Assembly (NCBI RefSeq): GCF_052857255.1
Contig: NC_135505.1
Span: 65,388,149 to 65,452,148, forward strand
DNA: 64,000 bases
Source: Amblyomma americanum
Lineage: Eukaryota > Arthropoda > Arachnida > Ixodida > Ixodidae
Direction: 5' to 3'
The position numbers and the translations under genes are program-made. The notes under the pieces are model-generated. The model saw nothing but the letters and a program-made list of their open reading frames with translations, searched no databases and had not been told where the DNA came from. Of this stretch, positions 32,796 through 43,866 are shown piece by piece (the first letter of the stretch is position 1; each line of letters starts with the position of its first letter).

Positions 32796-34297
32796 ATGCT
32801 GGCAAGTGGCAAGCTTGGTGAATATACCACAGTGACAATGGCGAAAAAGATCGCCATTGTTCAGCAAGTGCAGAGCATCCGGTCTCAGAGCACAGTTGGC
32901 CGCAAATTTGATGTTTCGAAGCAGATGGTCTCGCATTACAGGCAAAACAAGACGATGATTCTTGGCAAAGCATCCAAGGCTTCTTCCAGCTTGGGAAGAA
33001 AAAAATTTACAGACGGCAGCCACCCAAAGCTCGAAGAAGTCCTCCGCATGTGGTTGTGTGCTACAGTCACGAAGCAGATTCCTGTTCTCGAGACCTTTTG
33101 AAGCAGAAGGTGGAGATGCTTGCTCTCCGGATGTCATGAGAGATTCGTGTTCAGTGATGGGTGGCTTCCAAGTTCAAGAGGAGATTTGACCTCGCTTTCA
33201 AGAGGATGTGTGGGTATAGTGGTGTCGTCGACCGGACCCTTGTTGCAAATTATCGCTCTGACACTGTGGAGTCGCGGTTGTTCCAGTTTTCGCCATGTGA
33301 TATGTTCAACTGCGACAAAACAGCTCTCTTTTATAATATGCTGCCCGAAAGGACCCTTGCTTTGTCTGGCCATGGCGAGAAGCATGGTGAAGAGCGCGTC
33401 ACGATAATATTAGGCTGCACCATGTCGGGGTCGGACACGCTTCCGCTTCTTGTCATTGGAAAATCCAAAATCCCGAAATGTTTGAAGGGAGTGAAGTCGC
33501 TGCCGGTGTGGTACGAGGCCAACACAAAATTGTGGATCACGCAGCAGCTCTTCAGCGACTACATTCGCAAACTCGGCAGGAAATTCAAGTCGCAGAACTG
33601 GAATGTACTCCTCTTTGTAGATAACTGCGGTGCACATGGTCACGTCCCTGATCTTGAGTCCATCCGCTTGGAATTCATCGAGCCCTTGGATCAGGGCGTT
33701 ATAAAAAACCTGAAGATCACCTACAGAGCGTGCCTCGATCCGCATGATGCTGTGTGTCAACGCCAGCAAGCAGTACGCTGTTAGCCTTCTGTGTGCAATA
33801 AACATGCTTGCGGTGCCTGGAAGGCGTTGAACTCTGTCACTTTACAGAACTGCTTTCGAGTACTCTGGATTTGCTGTGACCAATGAAGCGGATCCCGTGG
33901 CGGCCCAGGATCTGCCGCCGTCTGATGTACTCCCTACTGACGCGAAAAGTGTTCTTCGAGACCTGCGCATTGGTGGCATTGCAATTCCGGACACCGTCTC
34001 GTTTGACAGTTTCTCAGATGCTGACAGTGCTGTGCTGACATGCGCAGAACTCGACGACGACAAGATCATTTGTCAGGTTTCTGCTGCCCCGCAGAATATG
34101 ACTCGGAGTCTGAAGATGATGCACCATGTGCGCCGCTGCCGTCGCACGCGGACCTTGTACATGCAGTGACTGTCCTTTCAGCCGCCTATAGCAACCACAC
34201 GACACTCTGAGATTCAGGCGGATCTGAATGCATGTAAACGGAGCAGTGTGCAACAGCACATTCACGATTTCTTTAAGCCTATTGCCGAGCCCGAGTA
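32796..34297 (+). pseudogene. Tigger/pogo-like transposase (Tc1-mariner superfamily), decayed
   Basis: The N-terminal CENP-B/psq helix-turn-helix reads KKIAIVQQVQSIRSQSTVG and KFDVSKQMVSHYRQNK. The DDE_1 catalytic region (33161-33784) has MFNCDKTALFYNML, RVTIILGCTMSGSDTLPLL, IGKSKIPKCLK, LLFVDNCGAHG and PLDQGVIKNLKITYR, so the three aspartates of this DDD family can be seen. The stretch usually reading LPPN..T..LQP before PLDQG is missing, a short in-frame deletion. Frameshifts near 33100-33165, near 33785 and further breaks in the tail disrupt it. The C-terminal tail ends QQHIHDFFKPIAEPE at about 34297. Terminal inverted repeats were not identified. Confidence 0.75.
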
Positions 34298-34546
34298 AGT
34301 ACGTGAAAATAAAGGGTTTCTTTTTTTGTGTGAATCTTTCTCAGACACTTGTTTATTCAGACTTTTCCGCGGTCCCTGCGAGTTCCGAATAAACGGTTGG
34401 CGAATGTATTTGCATTCTAGGTGGCTCTTCAGTGTTCTCGCAACAAAAACAGCCATTCCACGTCCCTTCAGCGGAGGCAGGCCTTGAGAGGACGCAGTGT
34501 ATTTGCTTTCCATAAGGCTGACTTCTTTTTTGTGTTTTTTGTGCAG

Positions 34547-35407
34547 CTCCTCGCAAGGCAGCCCAATACCTTAACCTGACTGTTGGCACCACAAATGAGA
34601 CTGGGGAGGTGAGCAGTACATTGACACTTGCACATTAATGATTGGCCTATGCTACTGATGATAGCATATCTTCTGCACTGATTAAGAATCTGCAATCTGT
34701 ACATGACTGGTAATGTGATGTGACTAATGACATGGGAGTTTTTGCTCTTGTTTCTTTGCTTTGTAACTTGGTTTTTGTTTCTTAAAATTATGTGCTGGAC
34801 CGATTGAATATTGATAGCACATCATCATCAAAAAGTGCAGCTGCATGCACCAAGGCGAATTGTGGTTCTCTGTTTTGAAAAAAGATATTTTAGCATATCA
34901 GGCGTGCTTTTGGTGCCACAGACCACTGTACGCCAACTTCCCTGACTAAAGCAGGCACCAAACTCTTTGAACTAGGGCTGGAATTTGCATCAGCATCTGC
35001 CATTGTACTGCACGAAAGGTGTTGGCACAAAAACATGCCGTTAAGAGGGTGCACTAGGGACAGTGTCCACAGGAAATACATGGGAACCTTTAGAAGCTGT
35101 AGCGCATGTAAAAATGGTTCGATTTTCATGGGGTCTGTGGCAGCGTTTTCTTTAGTGAATAGATGAAGTGTTATGAACAATTTATTTTTAAGTTTTTTTT
35201 TACAAATCAGAAGTAAATATTCAGAAAAATTGCAATTTTTGATATATCGGTTTTTATGTCATCTAGTGAAAAAACTAAGCCAGATATTTTTATATTTTTT
35301 TATTTTGATTTATTTCTTTCTTTCTGATGCAGAAAGAGGCGCAAGAGCAAAAGGCGAAACGCCTGACGATGGCTCTTGCCCCGCATACAGTTTGGCACAA
35401 ACGTTAA
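34547..35407 (+). other. Two candidate terminal exons of an unrecognised gene
   Basis: Block 34547-34608 follows TTTTTTGTGCAG and is followed by GTGAGC; read from its third base it gives PRKAAQYLNLTVGTTNETGE. Block 35333-35407 follows a pyrimidine-rich stretch and TGATGCAG, and reads KEAQEQKAKRLTM to HTVWHKR and TAA. The first ends and the second begins in phase 0, so they fit one reading frame. No family is recognised. Upstream exons are not identified. Confidence 0.35.
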
Positions 35408-35479
35408 ACATAGCTTTAAAAAAAGTTTCACACCAAAATCTTCTGGGGGAAATAAGAAGGGGAAAAAAAGGTAAATAAA

Positions 35480-36709
35480 TCATGTAACGAAAAAATAACA
35501 GTATACAACAAACAATAATTCTTACATGCCGACACAAAGTACTTGGTACAAAGATTGCAAATATAACAAAATTCTGAACATGGTTGTTGCAAGCTTTCGA
35601 ACAACAAAAATTGCAACATCATAATAACAAAACAACAGCAAGATACAAACAAAAATTCACTCCTAAAAAATAGCAATTAGGGACAGAAAAATGGAAGATT
35701 ATGTGAGTTCTAAGTTATTTTCCAGCAGCAGAGCTCTAAGCCTGTTTTTGGAGACATTGGCACTGAGATCTGTTAATCCTTGTATTTTATTCAGAAGGTT
35801 AGCTGTTTGGTATTCAATATGTTGTCGTCCATAATTCGTTCTTATTTTTGGCGGCCGCAAAGTTTCCTTACGGAGTAGGCATGCTGGAGCTGCATTGGAT
35901 TTTTGTACACTGTAAAGCTTCGCTTTTTTAATGTACTGAAGCAATTTGAAATAATAAATTTGATTGGCTTTTAGCATTTTGTATTTCAGGAAAAGCGGCA
36001 TTGTCCGCAGTAGTTCTGGTGAGCCGTGATATTGCTCAAATATTCTTAATACTTTTTTTTGCAGGGTAAATAATCTTTTGTAACTGTGACTTGTAGTGGT
36101 ACCCCAGACTAAAGCACAGTAGGAAAGCTAGGAGTAAAAGAGTGAGTAATAAAGTACAGTTCGTAACCACTGAGGGATGAGTGGACAAATCTTAAAGAGG
36201 CAGCTAATTGTTTTACTTAGGTCAGCTATGAGGCTGTTAACATGAGAATTCCACGATAAGCTTTCTTCAAACTACACGCCTAAAACTTTTTGAGCCTTGA
36301 CTTGAGCTATTTCTTTGGCATCAAACAGAATTTCTATGGGAGATTTCCTAGGCTTGTTTAGCGGTGCAAACAATATGTATTTCGTTTTCTCAATGTTCAA
36401 GCATAATTTGTTTTTAACCAAGTAGACAGGTGGAACAAATAGTTATTGACAGCATGTTCAATATCCAGGAGTGAATGGCTAGAGAAAAATACGTTTGTGT
36501 CATCTGCATACATGATTAGCTTCGGGGTATTAGGAATAGAGCATAAATCATTTACGTTATGAACAGCAAAGGCCCGAGAATAGATCCCTGTGGAACGCAA
36601 TTTTTAACTGGCAGAACTGGAGATGAATATTTATTAAAACTGACAAATTGATAGCGGTTTGACAGATAGCTTTTTATTAATTCTAGTGGTATTCCGCGGA
36701 TCCCAGTTT
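35480..36709 (-). pseudogene. CR1-like non-LTR element, 3' half (interrupted copy)
   Basis: Minus strand: IRGIPLELIKSYLSNR, NCVPQGSILGPLLFI, LIMYADDTNVFFSS, then a thumb and a C-terminus ending with IRTNYGRQHIEYQTANLLN and the stop at 35699. YADD is intact, but a frameshift at about 36555-36600 and several others separate the blocks. The 3' UTR reaches about 35480, end uncertain. Its 5' half lies at 40359-41690, so one element was split by the insertion at 36704-40364. Confidence 0.75.
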
Positions 36710-37040
36710 GGCAGTGGCGGTGGCGAGCGACGGACACGCACTTACACGGCTTGCACACCTCTGTACATTTTCCAGGTCCGTTCCTGCTTTGACCGTCTGG
36801 CTGTTGGCCCGGGAATCTACTTCCGCCCGCGTAGACTGTGCAAATTGGTTAAAAGAGTGGATTCTCTTTTACACCTGTACGAATCGGCCGTCATGAAGTT
36901 GTTCCAGCAACAGTGTGCTGCTCCTGACATCGACGACAGCTGGACACGCCCCCCGCTCTCGGCAGTTTGGCAGTGGCGGTGGCGAGCGACGGACTCGCAC
37001 TTACACGGCATGCACGCCTGTGTACATTTTCCAGGCTGGT
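36704..37040 (+). repeat. 5' UTR monomers of the CR1-like element (about 259-bp period)
   Basis: CAGTTTGGCAGTGGCGGTGG at 36704 recurs at 36963, followed in both by GCGAGCGACGGAC, CGCACTTACACGGC and GTACATTTTCCAGG. The first monomer is complete (259 bp) and the second runs into the unique leader. Tandem promoter-like 5' monomers are known in some non-LTR families (for example mouse L1); a promoter role here is inferred. Confidence 0.7.
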
Positions 37041-37203
37041 GCATTCTTTCTTGTTAATTTAGCCACCGTGGGCCTATTCTAACGCCACTGCTGCTGCCAA
37101 AACGTGTTGTAACGCAGTTGTTTCATCTGACTATTCTTAGACAACATAGATAACATTAGATAACATAGATAACGTAGATAACATTGAACAATCCGTCCAG
37201 GCA

Positions 37204-37781
37204 ATGTCCGACCATTTTAATGAGATCATGAAGTGTCTTGATAACCAAGAAAAAGAAATTGCGCACCGACGGAAAAGAATGGCACAGGTTGAAAATACTC
37301 GATGTCAAGAACAACTTTGTCAGCTTAATACCAACTTGGATGAGCTGGAATTCCGAAGCAGGAAAAAGAGTATAGAAATGCATGGCATTTCTAAAACCGT
37401 GCATGAGGACCTCCTAGCCAAAGTGAACGAAGTGGCTAAAGAAATTAATATTGCAGAACTTAGTGAGAGTCACATTGAGGCCTGTCACCGGCTTCCTGCA
37501 AAAATGGATAAGATACCAGCCATTATTGTGCTGTTTCAACGAGAAGCCCAAAGAGACCAATGGCTTCAAAAAAGAAAATGTCTGGTGGAGAAAGGCAAAA
37601 ACATGTACTTGTGTGAAACCTGACTCGAAGAACGAGATGGCTGCTTCTGCAAACGAAAGATTCGGCTAAGAAAAACAATTTCCGGTTTGTTTGGTGCTCA
37701 AACGGGAAGGTGCTTGTTCTCCAAAGGGAAGGTGATTCTGTACACATCATTCGAGATGAGTGACCTTGTTGATCCTGTGCC
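37204..37781 (+). pseudogene. ORF1 protein of the CR1-like element (coiled coil + RNA-binding-like)
   Basis: ATG at 37204. Residues about 1-60 are charged and heptad-like (coiled coil). Then RKKSIEMHGISKTVHEDL, SHIEACHRLP and PAIIVLFQREAQRDQWL resemble the RRM-type core of L1/CR1 ORF1 proteins, which bind RNA. The frame stops at 37623 (TGA), and a frameshift leads to FRFVWCSNGKVLVLQREG and a stop near 37761-37781, the usual C-terminal strand. One or two indels therefore separate the parts. Confidence 0.65.
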
Positions 37782-37920
37782 GTGAATAGGTACCATTTGT
37801 GAATGTTGCATGCAGTGACATAGTAGCATGATGGCACCGGATGCGTACCCTCTCCCGTGCGAAATCGGCAGCAGCGTTTCTTTGGATTTGAAAAGCCCGT
37901 CAATACTTAAATGATTTCAT

Positions 37921-39198
37921 CTGAACGCTCGGTCATTCAGGAACAAGCGAGATGACTTCTGTATTTTATTAAGTAGCTTTGGCTTCCCTTGCGATGTAAT
38001 TATGATCTCGGAGACCTGGCTGACCGACAGCGATACCCTCAAATTGCCTTCATTTAAAACATTTTCTTTAAATCGAAAAACTTCTCGTGGAGGTGGTGTA
38101 TGCATACTTGTTAATGCCCACTTTCAGTGTGAAATTTTAAACGATTTGTGTTTCCTGTTCGATGACGTTGAAATCTTTTCAGTTAAATCAGGAAACATTG
38201 TAATGCCTGTGGTGTACAGGCCACCGTCTGGTGATATGGGTATGTTTCTTGAAATAATGGAATCTTATTTAGGCTTTGTAATTAGGAATAAATATGATGT
38301 AATCATTGGAGGCGATTTTAACATAGATATGTCATGTCCAACGAGCAGCAGTGTGGATTTTGATGTCTTACTTAGATGTTATAGCTTAACAAATACGATA
38401 ACCAAAGCAACCCGTATAACTCCCAATTCCCAAACATGCATAGATCTATTCTTAACAAATATTGATTCACCACTTACTCACTCAGGAGTTACATGCTGTG
38501 ACATAAGTGATCATATGGGCATATATTTGTTTTGCCAGAAGGAGGTTCCGAAGCGTGACCCTCGTGAGAAAGTTATGTGCCAGTATATAACAGAAGGAGC
38601 TTTAGATAGATTTCGAGCGCGTATTCTAGGCGTGGACTGGTCCGTTATATACAAAGAGGCTAGTGCGGAGAGCGCTTATGACTTATTTCTAGAAAACTTT
38701 ATTCATGCTTACAACATATACTTTGTTTCAAAATTAAAGAGACGACCAAAAACAATAAGAAAGCCATTGATATCACGCGAACTGTATACGCGTATTAAAG
38801 AAAAGCACCAACTATATCAGCTATTTATTCACACCAAAGATCTCCTTATTCTTGACCGCTTCAAGAAGTATAGAAATAAATTAAACTCTGACATACGAGT
38901 GGCAAAATTGAAGTATTACGAGAACTACTTCGCAGATACAGCTAATCGCGCTGATAAACTCTGGCGTAAAATCCGCTCACTTGACTCTGACGTTTCACAG
39001 GCTGGTAATCCCGATAAAGTTACGAACAACGGCATAGAATACACAGGTAACCGTCTCGCAGAAGAGTTTAATAAGCATTTTACACCTGCGTTGAACCCCT
39101 CTGCTGACATATCTCACATATCCATTGACAGGCGCCCACCTTTTTTGTTCCTTGAAACTGTCTCTACCAGGGAAATTTTGTCAACTTTAGTGACCTAA
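37921..39198 (+). CDS. ORF2 endonuclease and linker of the CR1-like element
   Basis: The frame begins around LNARSFRNKRDDF (37921) and runs open to TAA at 39196-39198. The endonuclease motifs are VIMISETWLTD (catalytic Glu), VYRPPSGDM, IIGGDFNIDM and CDISDHMGIYL (SDH), all intact. The linker has the usual KTIRKPLISREL and KKYRNKLNSDIR words. A frameshift at about 39190 moves to the RT frame. No endonuclease residue is visibly lost. Confidence 0.8.
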   Translation: MNARSFRNKRDDFCILLSSFGFPCDVIMISETWLTDSDTLKLPSFKTFSLNRKTSRGGGVCILVNAHFQCEILNDLCFLFDDVEIFSVKSGNIVMPVVYRPPSGDMGMFLEIMESYLGFVIRNKYDVIIGGDFNIDMSCPTSSSVDFDVLLRCYSLTNTITKATRITPNSQTCIDLFLTNIDSPLTHSGVTCCDISDHMGIYLFCQKEVPKRDPREKVMCQYITEGALDRFRARILGVDWSVIYKEASAESAYDLFLENFIHAYNIYFVSKLKRRPKTIRKPLISRELYTRIKEKHQLYQLFIHTKDLLILDRFKKYRNKLNSDIRVAKLKYYENYFADTANRADKLWRKIRSLDSDVSQAGNPDKVTNNGIEYTGNRLAEEFNKHFTPALNPSADISHISIDRRPPFLFLETVSTREILSTLVT

Positions 39199-40090
39199 AG
39201 AACAGTACCTCGTGTGATGCGAATAATATCCAGATTCGTCTTGTTAAATATGTCATCGACATCATCGCTGCGCCATTGGAGTACATATACTACCTATGCA
39301 TATAAACTTCCACCTTCCCTGCAAGAATGCAGATTGCTAGAGTAGCAGTCATATACAAAAAAGGAAACAGAAACAGTTTTGGAAACTATCGACCAATTAG
39401 TATTTCGCCCGTCTTCTCTAAAGCGTTCGAGAAACTGATTCTTAAACGAGTTGAAAGCTTTTTAAATAAACACGCCATAATTACCGACTGCCAGTATGGC
39501 TTCAGAAAAACCGGTCAACCGAACTTGCTCTTTTGCACCAGAAGGAATATATATTGAGGAATTTTGAAAATAGGAACCTGGTCTAGGGAATTTTCTTAGA
39601 TTACAGCAAAGCATTTGACTGCATAAACCATAGCATCTTGTTGGAAAAACTTGAATGTTATAGAATTAGAGGTACAGCTTTACTCTTACTTAAATCTTAC
39701 TTGTCCAATAGAAAACAGTATATCCAAATAAATGAATACAAGTCAACTCTTCGAACGGTCACCTGCGGAGTGCCCCAAGGAAGTATTCTTGGACCATTGC
39801 TTTTCAACCTGTATGCTTATAAACTATTGCGCACCTATAAAATAGAACAAAGAAGATGCATAACAAATATATCTGACTTAGCCCCTATTCACTTATTTCA
39901 GTGCACATACCCACGCCGTCGCAAACCACACAGTGTAGTACCTGTAGTGAGAACAAACTATGGACGCCAAATGGTAACATTTCAACTCCCCTCACTTCTG
40001 AATAGACTAATCGCTGCAAATATTGATATAGAAAACATTAGCAGCTCTGACCTCCTCGAATACTTTATTTTTGAAGCCACATTTTCCTAG
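39199..40090 (+). pseudogene. ORF2 reverse transcriptase of the CR1-like element, YADD region deleted
   Basis: KNSTSCDANN, VAVIYKKGNRNSFGNYRPIS, ISPVFSKAFEKLI, CQYGFRK, FLDYSKAFDCINHSIL and GVPQGSILGPLLFNLY are RT blocks in order. Right after FNLY (about 39812) the reading continues as AYKLLRTYKIEQRRC and VRTNYGRQMVTFQLP, which belong near the C-terminus. The palm strand with YADD and the thumb are gone. A stop after RNLV and frame changes near 39330 and 39530 are further lesions. Confidence 0.8.
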
Positions 40091-40358
40091 TATTCATACT
40101 TTGAACATTGCTCTTCTCACAATCTTTATAACAGCTCTCTTTGTTTCTTTTGTGTTGCTTTTATTGTTATTGCTTTAACCCTTATTGATTTTCTGCACAC
40201 ATTGGTGATTGTGTATTTTTTTTCAGTGAAGTGCCGTCGCATGCCACTGCCCACTCTCTGTACGGGGGTGGGGACCTTGTCAAGCGTTGACCGCTTTTAT
40301 CCCCATCCCCTCCAACACTGCATAGTGATTGAAATAAACTATTATTATTATTATTATT

Positions 40359-41690
40359 CAGTTTAACTGGGAGGACATCATGACACACAGAATCAAATGC
40401 TTTACGCAGATCTAGAAATAGTCCAAGCATATATTGTCTTTGTTCAAAATTTGTTATCTCCTTTTTTATGTTAAGCAAGGCTGATTCTGTAGATTTGTTT
40501 TTTTGAAATCCGTACTGCATATTACTGATTGCATGATATTTATTGAAAAAGTTTTGTATCCTGACGTTGATGGCATGTTCAAAAAGTTTGGACAGGATCG
40601 GCAGGACTGAAATTGGTCGGTAGTTAGTCAAAGCAGAGCTGTTCCCACCCTTTAAAATCGGATGTACGGGTGCTATCTTTAAGCGGTCTCTAAACACACC
40701 TATCTCTAACATACAATTCATGATATGAGCCAAAGGAATGGATATTAAATCAGCGACATATTTTATCGGTCCACATGAAATGTCATCATAGCCAGCAGCT
40801 GTATTGTTTTTTAACGTATTAGTTATTCGTTTCACTTCGGAAGGTGTCACGGGAGTTATCATGATCGAATTTGCAAAGTCAGCACAAGTAGTAACAGAGT
40901 TTTATTTTGAGTTAAGGTCGGCGCATTCGGAGCAAGAAACAAAGTAGTTAGTCATGGCTATTGTAGCTGCACAGCCAGACAAGACGCCCTTCGGCGTTTT
41001 AATATGCAAGTCTACACACGGTTTCTCTTGATTGGTTAGGCTTCTAACTTCATTCCATATTTTTCGGGGATTGCTTCTAATTTTTGAAAATAGCTGCTCA
41101 TAATACTGAGCTTTCGCTTGTTTTACCAGCGAGTTCACCATATTTCTATACTTCTTGTATTCAGTAAACTTTGTAGGGTCACGACATTTAACAAAGGCGT
41201 GGTACATCTTGTTCTTTTTACTTATCATCTTCAATATAGCTTTGCTGATCCATGGCTTTCTTATTTTTTTACTGTGCCGCTTCTGCGTCTTTACTGGAAC
41301 AGACTGATCGTAGCACAACATAAGTTTATCGAAAAACACATCATACGACTTGTTCGGGTCTTTTTTCATTCCGAACAGGTTGCGAGTCAGTGGTACTGAT
41401 AAGAGAGCGAAAGATTTCCAGAGCGCGTCCGTTTATAACGCGGGACTCTTTAGTTTCTCTTTCTTTATATTTAAAATTCGCACGTGGAATGGAACAGAAT
41501 GTTGCTAGGTAGTCGCTTATATATACTGATAATATTCCAGAAATACTGCCGGGCGGATGCATATTACTGATACAGATATCTAGTAGCGTGGCAGATTCTG
41601 CCGTGAGTCGGGTTGCTTTTGTAATAAGATTCACACATGCAATAGAATATATCATAATTTAATCCGCAATATTTCCTCCCTTTTTCTTTA
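40359..41690 (-). pseudogene. CR1-like non-LTR element, 5' half (interrupted copy)
   Basis: Minus strand from 41690: the endonuclease tail (ACVNLITKATRLT, ISDYLATF), the linker (KIRKPWISKAILKM, YKKYRNMVNSLVKQAK, RKIWNEVRSL), then RT up to FLDLRKAFDSVCHD. There it is cut by the inserted element at 40358. It resumes at 36709. The 5' part of the endonuclease and ORF1 are absent, so this copy was already 5'-truncated. SDH is altered to SDY. Confidence 0.75.
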
Positions 41691-42033
41691 TTTATTGTCA
41701 AGCTGCAATTTTCATCCATATCGAGCTTAGTGTTTGCGCTTTACAGGCTCTGTAAGTTGTGTATGTATTTCCTGCCGGGATTTGAACTTCGCGCCAAATT
41801 TAACTAGCGGGACGTGGCTCGATCTGGCGTCAGAATATTTTGTCGCTACTACATTCTACCATCAACCTCTTGGTTGTCTGTGTTCGTGCACGCAGGTTTT
41901 CACTCAGAACTTCGGCGGACTTAAGCTCTCCTTCTTTTTTTCTTGCTTGGGCTGTATTCGGAAGGGATTTCTGCTTTTTTTTTTGCTCGAGCTAGTGGTG
42001 CAAGGTGCCAAAACACAGGAAGGGGGCTCCCTA

Positions 42034-42095
42034 TTCAGGACATGTGGAGGAACAGCTTTGTTCCTTCAGGACATGTGGAAGAACAGCTCTGTTCC
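42034..42095. repeat. 31-bp tandem duplication
   Basis: 42034-42064 and 42065-42095 are adjacent copies beginning TTCAGGACATGTGG and ending TGTTCC, with two differences. No gene is recognised from 41700 to 43200. At 42340-42490 a degenerate GTAACG-rich repeat is present. Confidence 0.85.
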
Positions 42096-43202
42096 TTGCC
42101 CAGCGCAGGGCGCAGTAACCCAGGGGGGTGATAAAAGACAAGATTGCGCCTGCAAATATTCCTCATAGGTGGCCCTTGAGCCAATAGCGGCACTTACATG
42201 AACCCAACAGGGCCTGGTTGTCGAGTTGTCGGGCCGAAAACCGGTACTGGGTTCATATAAACGTGCGCTGTGAAATATGAGCCTTATAAAAGTGTTATCA
42301 TGAGTTCGTGCTGTGAAGACGCACTGATAATTTGTTGCGATGGAGTAATGGAAACGTAACGTGCCATACTTTTTTTGGTAACGGTAACGTGTTACCTTTT
42401 TTGTAGCTAATGTAGGGCGATAATGCGTTCCTTTTTTAGCGTAACAAGTCACATATTTGGTTACTTTTTTTCGGTAACGCCTACAACACTGGTTGCCTGT
42501 AAAGCAGCTTTGCTCTCACTTGAATCGGCCACTTTGTGCAGGCTGCGGTTGCTCTGAAATTTCGAAGTGCTTGTCTCTTTTATTTAGTACGTGCTCACGC
42601 AGCCATATGCCTATGAGTTCGCATATTCAGCCTGCAAAGTGTGATGTAGGAGCATGGTCTCTCATTTTTTCTGCTCAGTAAAAAGCAGATATGGTTTCAG
42701 GTACGCTGAAAATTAGCTGAATAGCTTCACATGCAATCACAATCATATCTCATTTGGCTCATTCAAGAAAGCAATGAAGACCCCTTTCTGCTCAGGAAAA
42801 AATTTTAATAGTGTTCCCAAGGGTTAGTCTGTCTCGCTCGGTTTGGCATTTTGCCTCAGTGCCCCTTAATCATCGCAAACTTAGCTGCAAAGAAAACGCA
42901 AGATTTCACTGAAGTTAGAATTGCTACACATGTATTCTTTGAAGAAATAGGAGCACAAAGTTTTTTAACTCCATGTTTGTTTTTTGAGATAGTGTGTAGG
43001 ACGTCAGTAATAATGGTGACCATGTGCAGTTTGCCCACATGCAGTAAATCATTAGTTGTTGAATTTGTCTCCCACTCCTCCCTTCAGGGGAGTTTCTTGC
43101 TTCATTCTTGAGCTCATCTCAATTATAGTGCCATGCTGAAGTGAATTCCGAGAAGCTTGGAAAGCTTCCTCTCATATAGAAATCCCTATGAATGATATTG
43201 GT

Positions 43203-43340
43203 TCTTATACCACCATCACACGGACAATTGCAATCTTGATGAGTTGATCGGGATCGAATTGAGTGCTGATACGGTGCTGCTACTTGGCCTACTCAATTGC
43301 GCCCGACCATGCTCAATCCCAAGCTGCTTCTCGAACTGCA
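43203..43340. repeat. Copy of the CACACGG interspersed repeat
   Basis: TACCACCATCACACGGACAA resembles the terminus at 14059, and the body again contains words such as CTCAATTGCGCCCGACC. Divergent and without clear ends. Confidence 0.4.
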
Positions 43341-43608
43341 ATTTTAACCATTTTTTAGTGCGTTTACCTTTCCGCACAGGAAACAAGTTCAAACCTAAAC
43401 CGGAGTGCGCAGATATATGTGGTGGAAAAGCTCTAAAATCTAAATATATTGCAACGAATACTGTGAATGAAGACGGACTGAATGAATGGTCTAGGCAGCA
43501 CGTGTTTTCTGGGGATTTGTGCTTCGTGTCTTGCGCAGGCTCAGTGCTGTTGGCCTCTGCGCCATGCCCAAGGTGCACTAATAAATCATCTGATTCTTTT
43601 TTTTTCAG

Positions 43609-43866
43609 GTACACGTTGGTCATGGCCAATACATTGACCCAGGTACTTGGGAGCGGCTGTTAACAGCAAACAATGACTCAGCGTTTTGTAAACAACTAGC
43701 AGTCCACTTGTGGGGCAATGCAGTATTGTCGGAGAGGACCGTGACGGGGACACTTCCGAACAATGCAGTTTCTAAAAGTGCGACGAAAGTATTCCCTCCG
43801 CTTTCCCCTGCCAGGGTAGCTTCAATGCAGATGAGTGGAAAACACTTGGTTAATAACATTTTCTAA
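43609..43866 (+). CDS. BEN-domain terminal exon
   Basis: A strong acceptor (TTCTTTTTTTTTCAG, ending 43608) opens a frame of 85 codons to TAA at 43864-43866. It reads VHVGHGQYIDPGTWERLLT, DSAFCKQLAVHLWGNAVL, RTVTGTLPNNA and FPPLSPARVASMQ. This fits the BEN domain (a helical DNA-binding or protein-interaction fold in chromatin regulators and repressors): G.G..I....W..L at the start, F...L....G...L in the middle and the final L.P.....M helix. No ATG is needed if this is a last exon. No upstream exon was found and the nearest upstream sequence is repeat, so it may be an orphan exon or a transposon-carried domain. Confidence 0.6.
   Translation, partial: VHVGHGQYIDPGTWERLLTANNDSAFCKQLAVHLWGNAVLSERTVTGTLPNNAVSKSATKVFPPLSPARVASMQMSGKHLVNNIF

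Larger units (their letters stand above)
36704..40364 (+). mobile_element. CR1-like non-LTR element inserted in another CR1-like element
   Basis: Opposite in orientation to its host copy. It has 5' UTR monomers, ORF1, an endonuclease-RT ORF2, a 3' UTR and an (ATT)6 tail at 40341-40358. CAGTTT occurs at both borders (36704-36709 and 40359-40364), a possible 6-bp target duplication, though about 10 nt of host sequence seem lost at the join and the element's own monomer also begins with CAGTTTGGCAG. An internal deletion removes the centre of RT. Confidence 0.75.
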
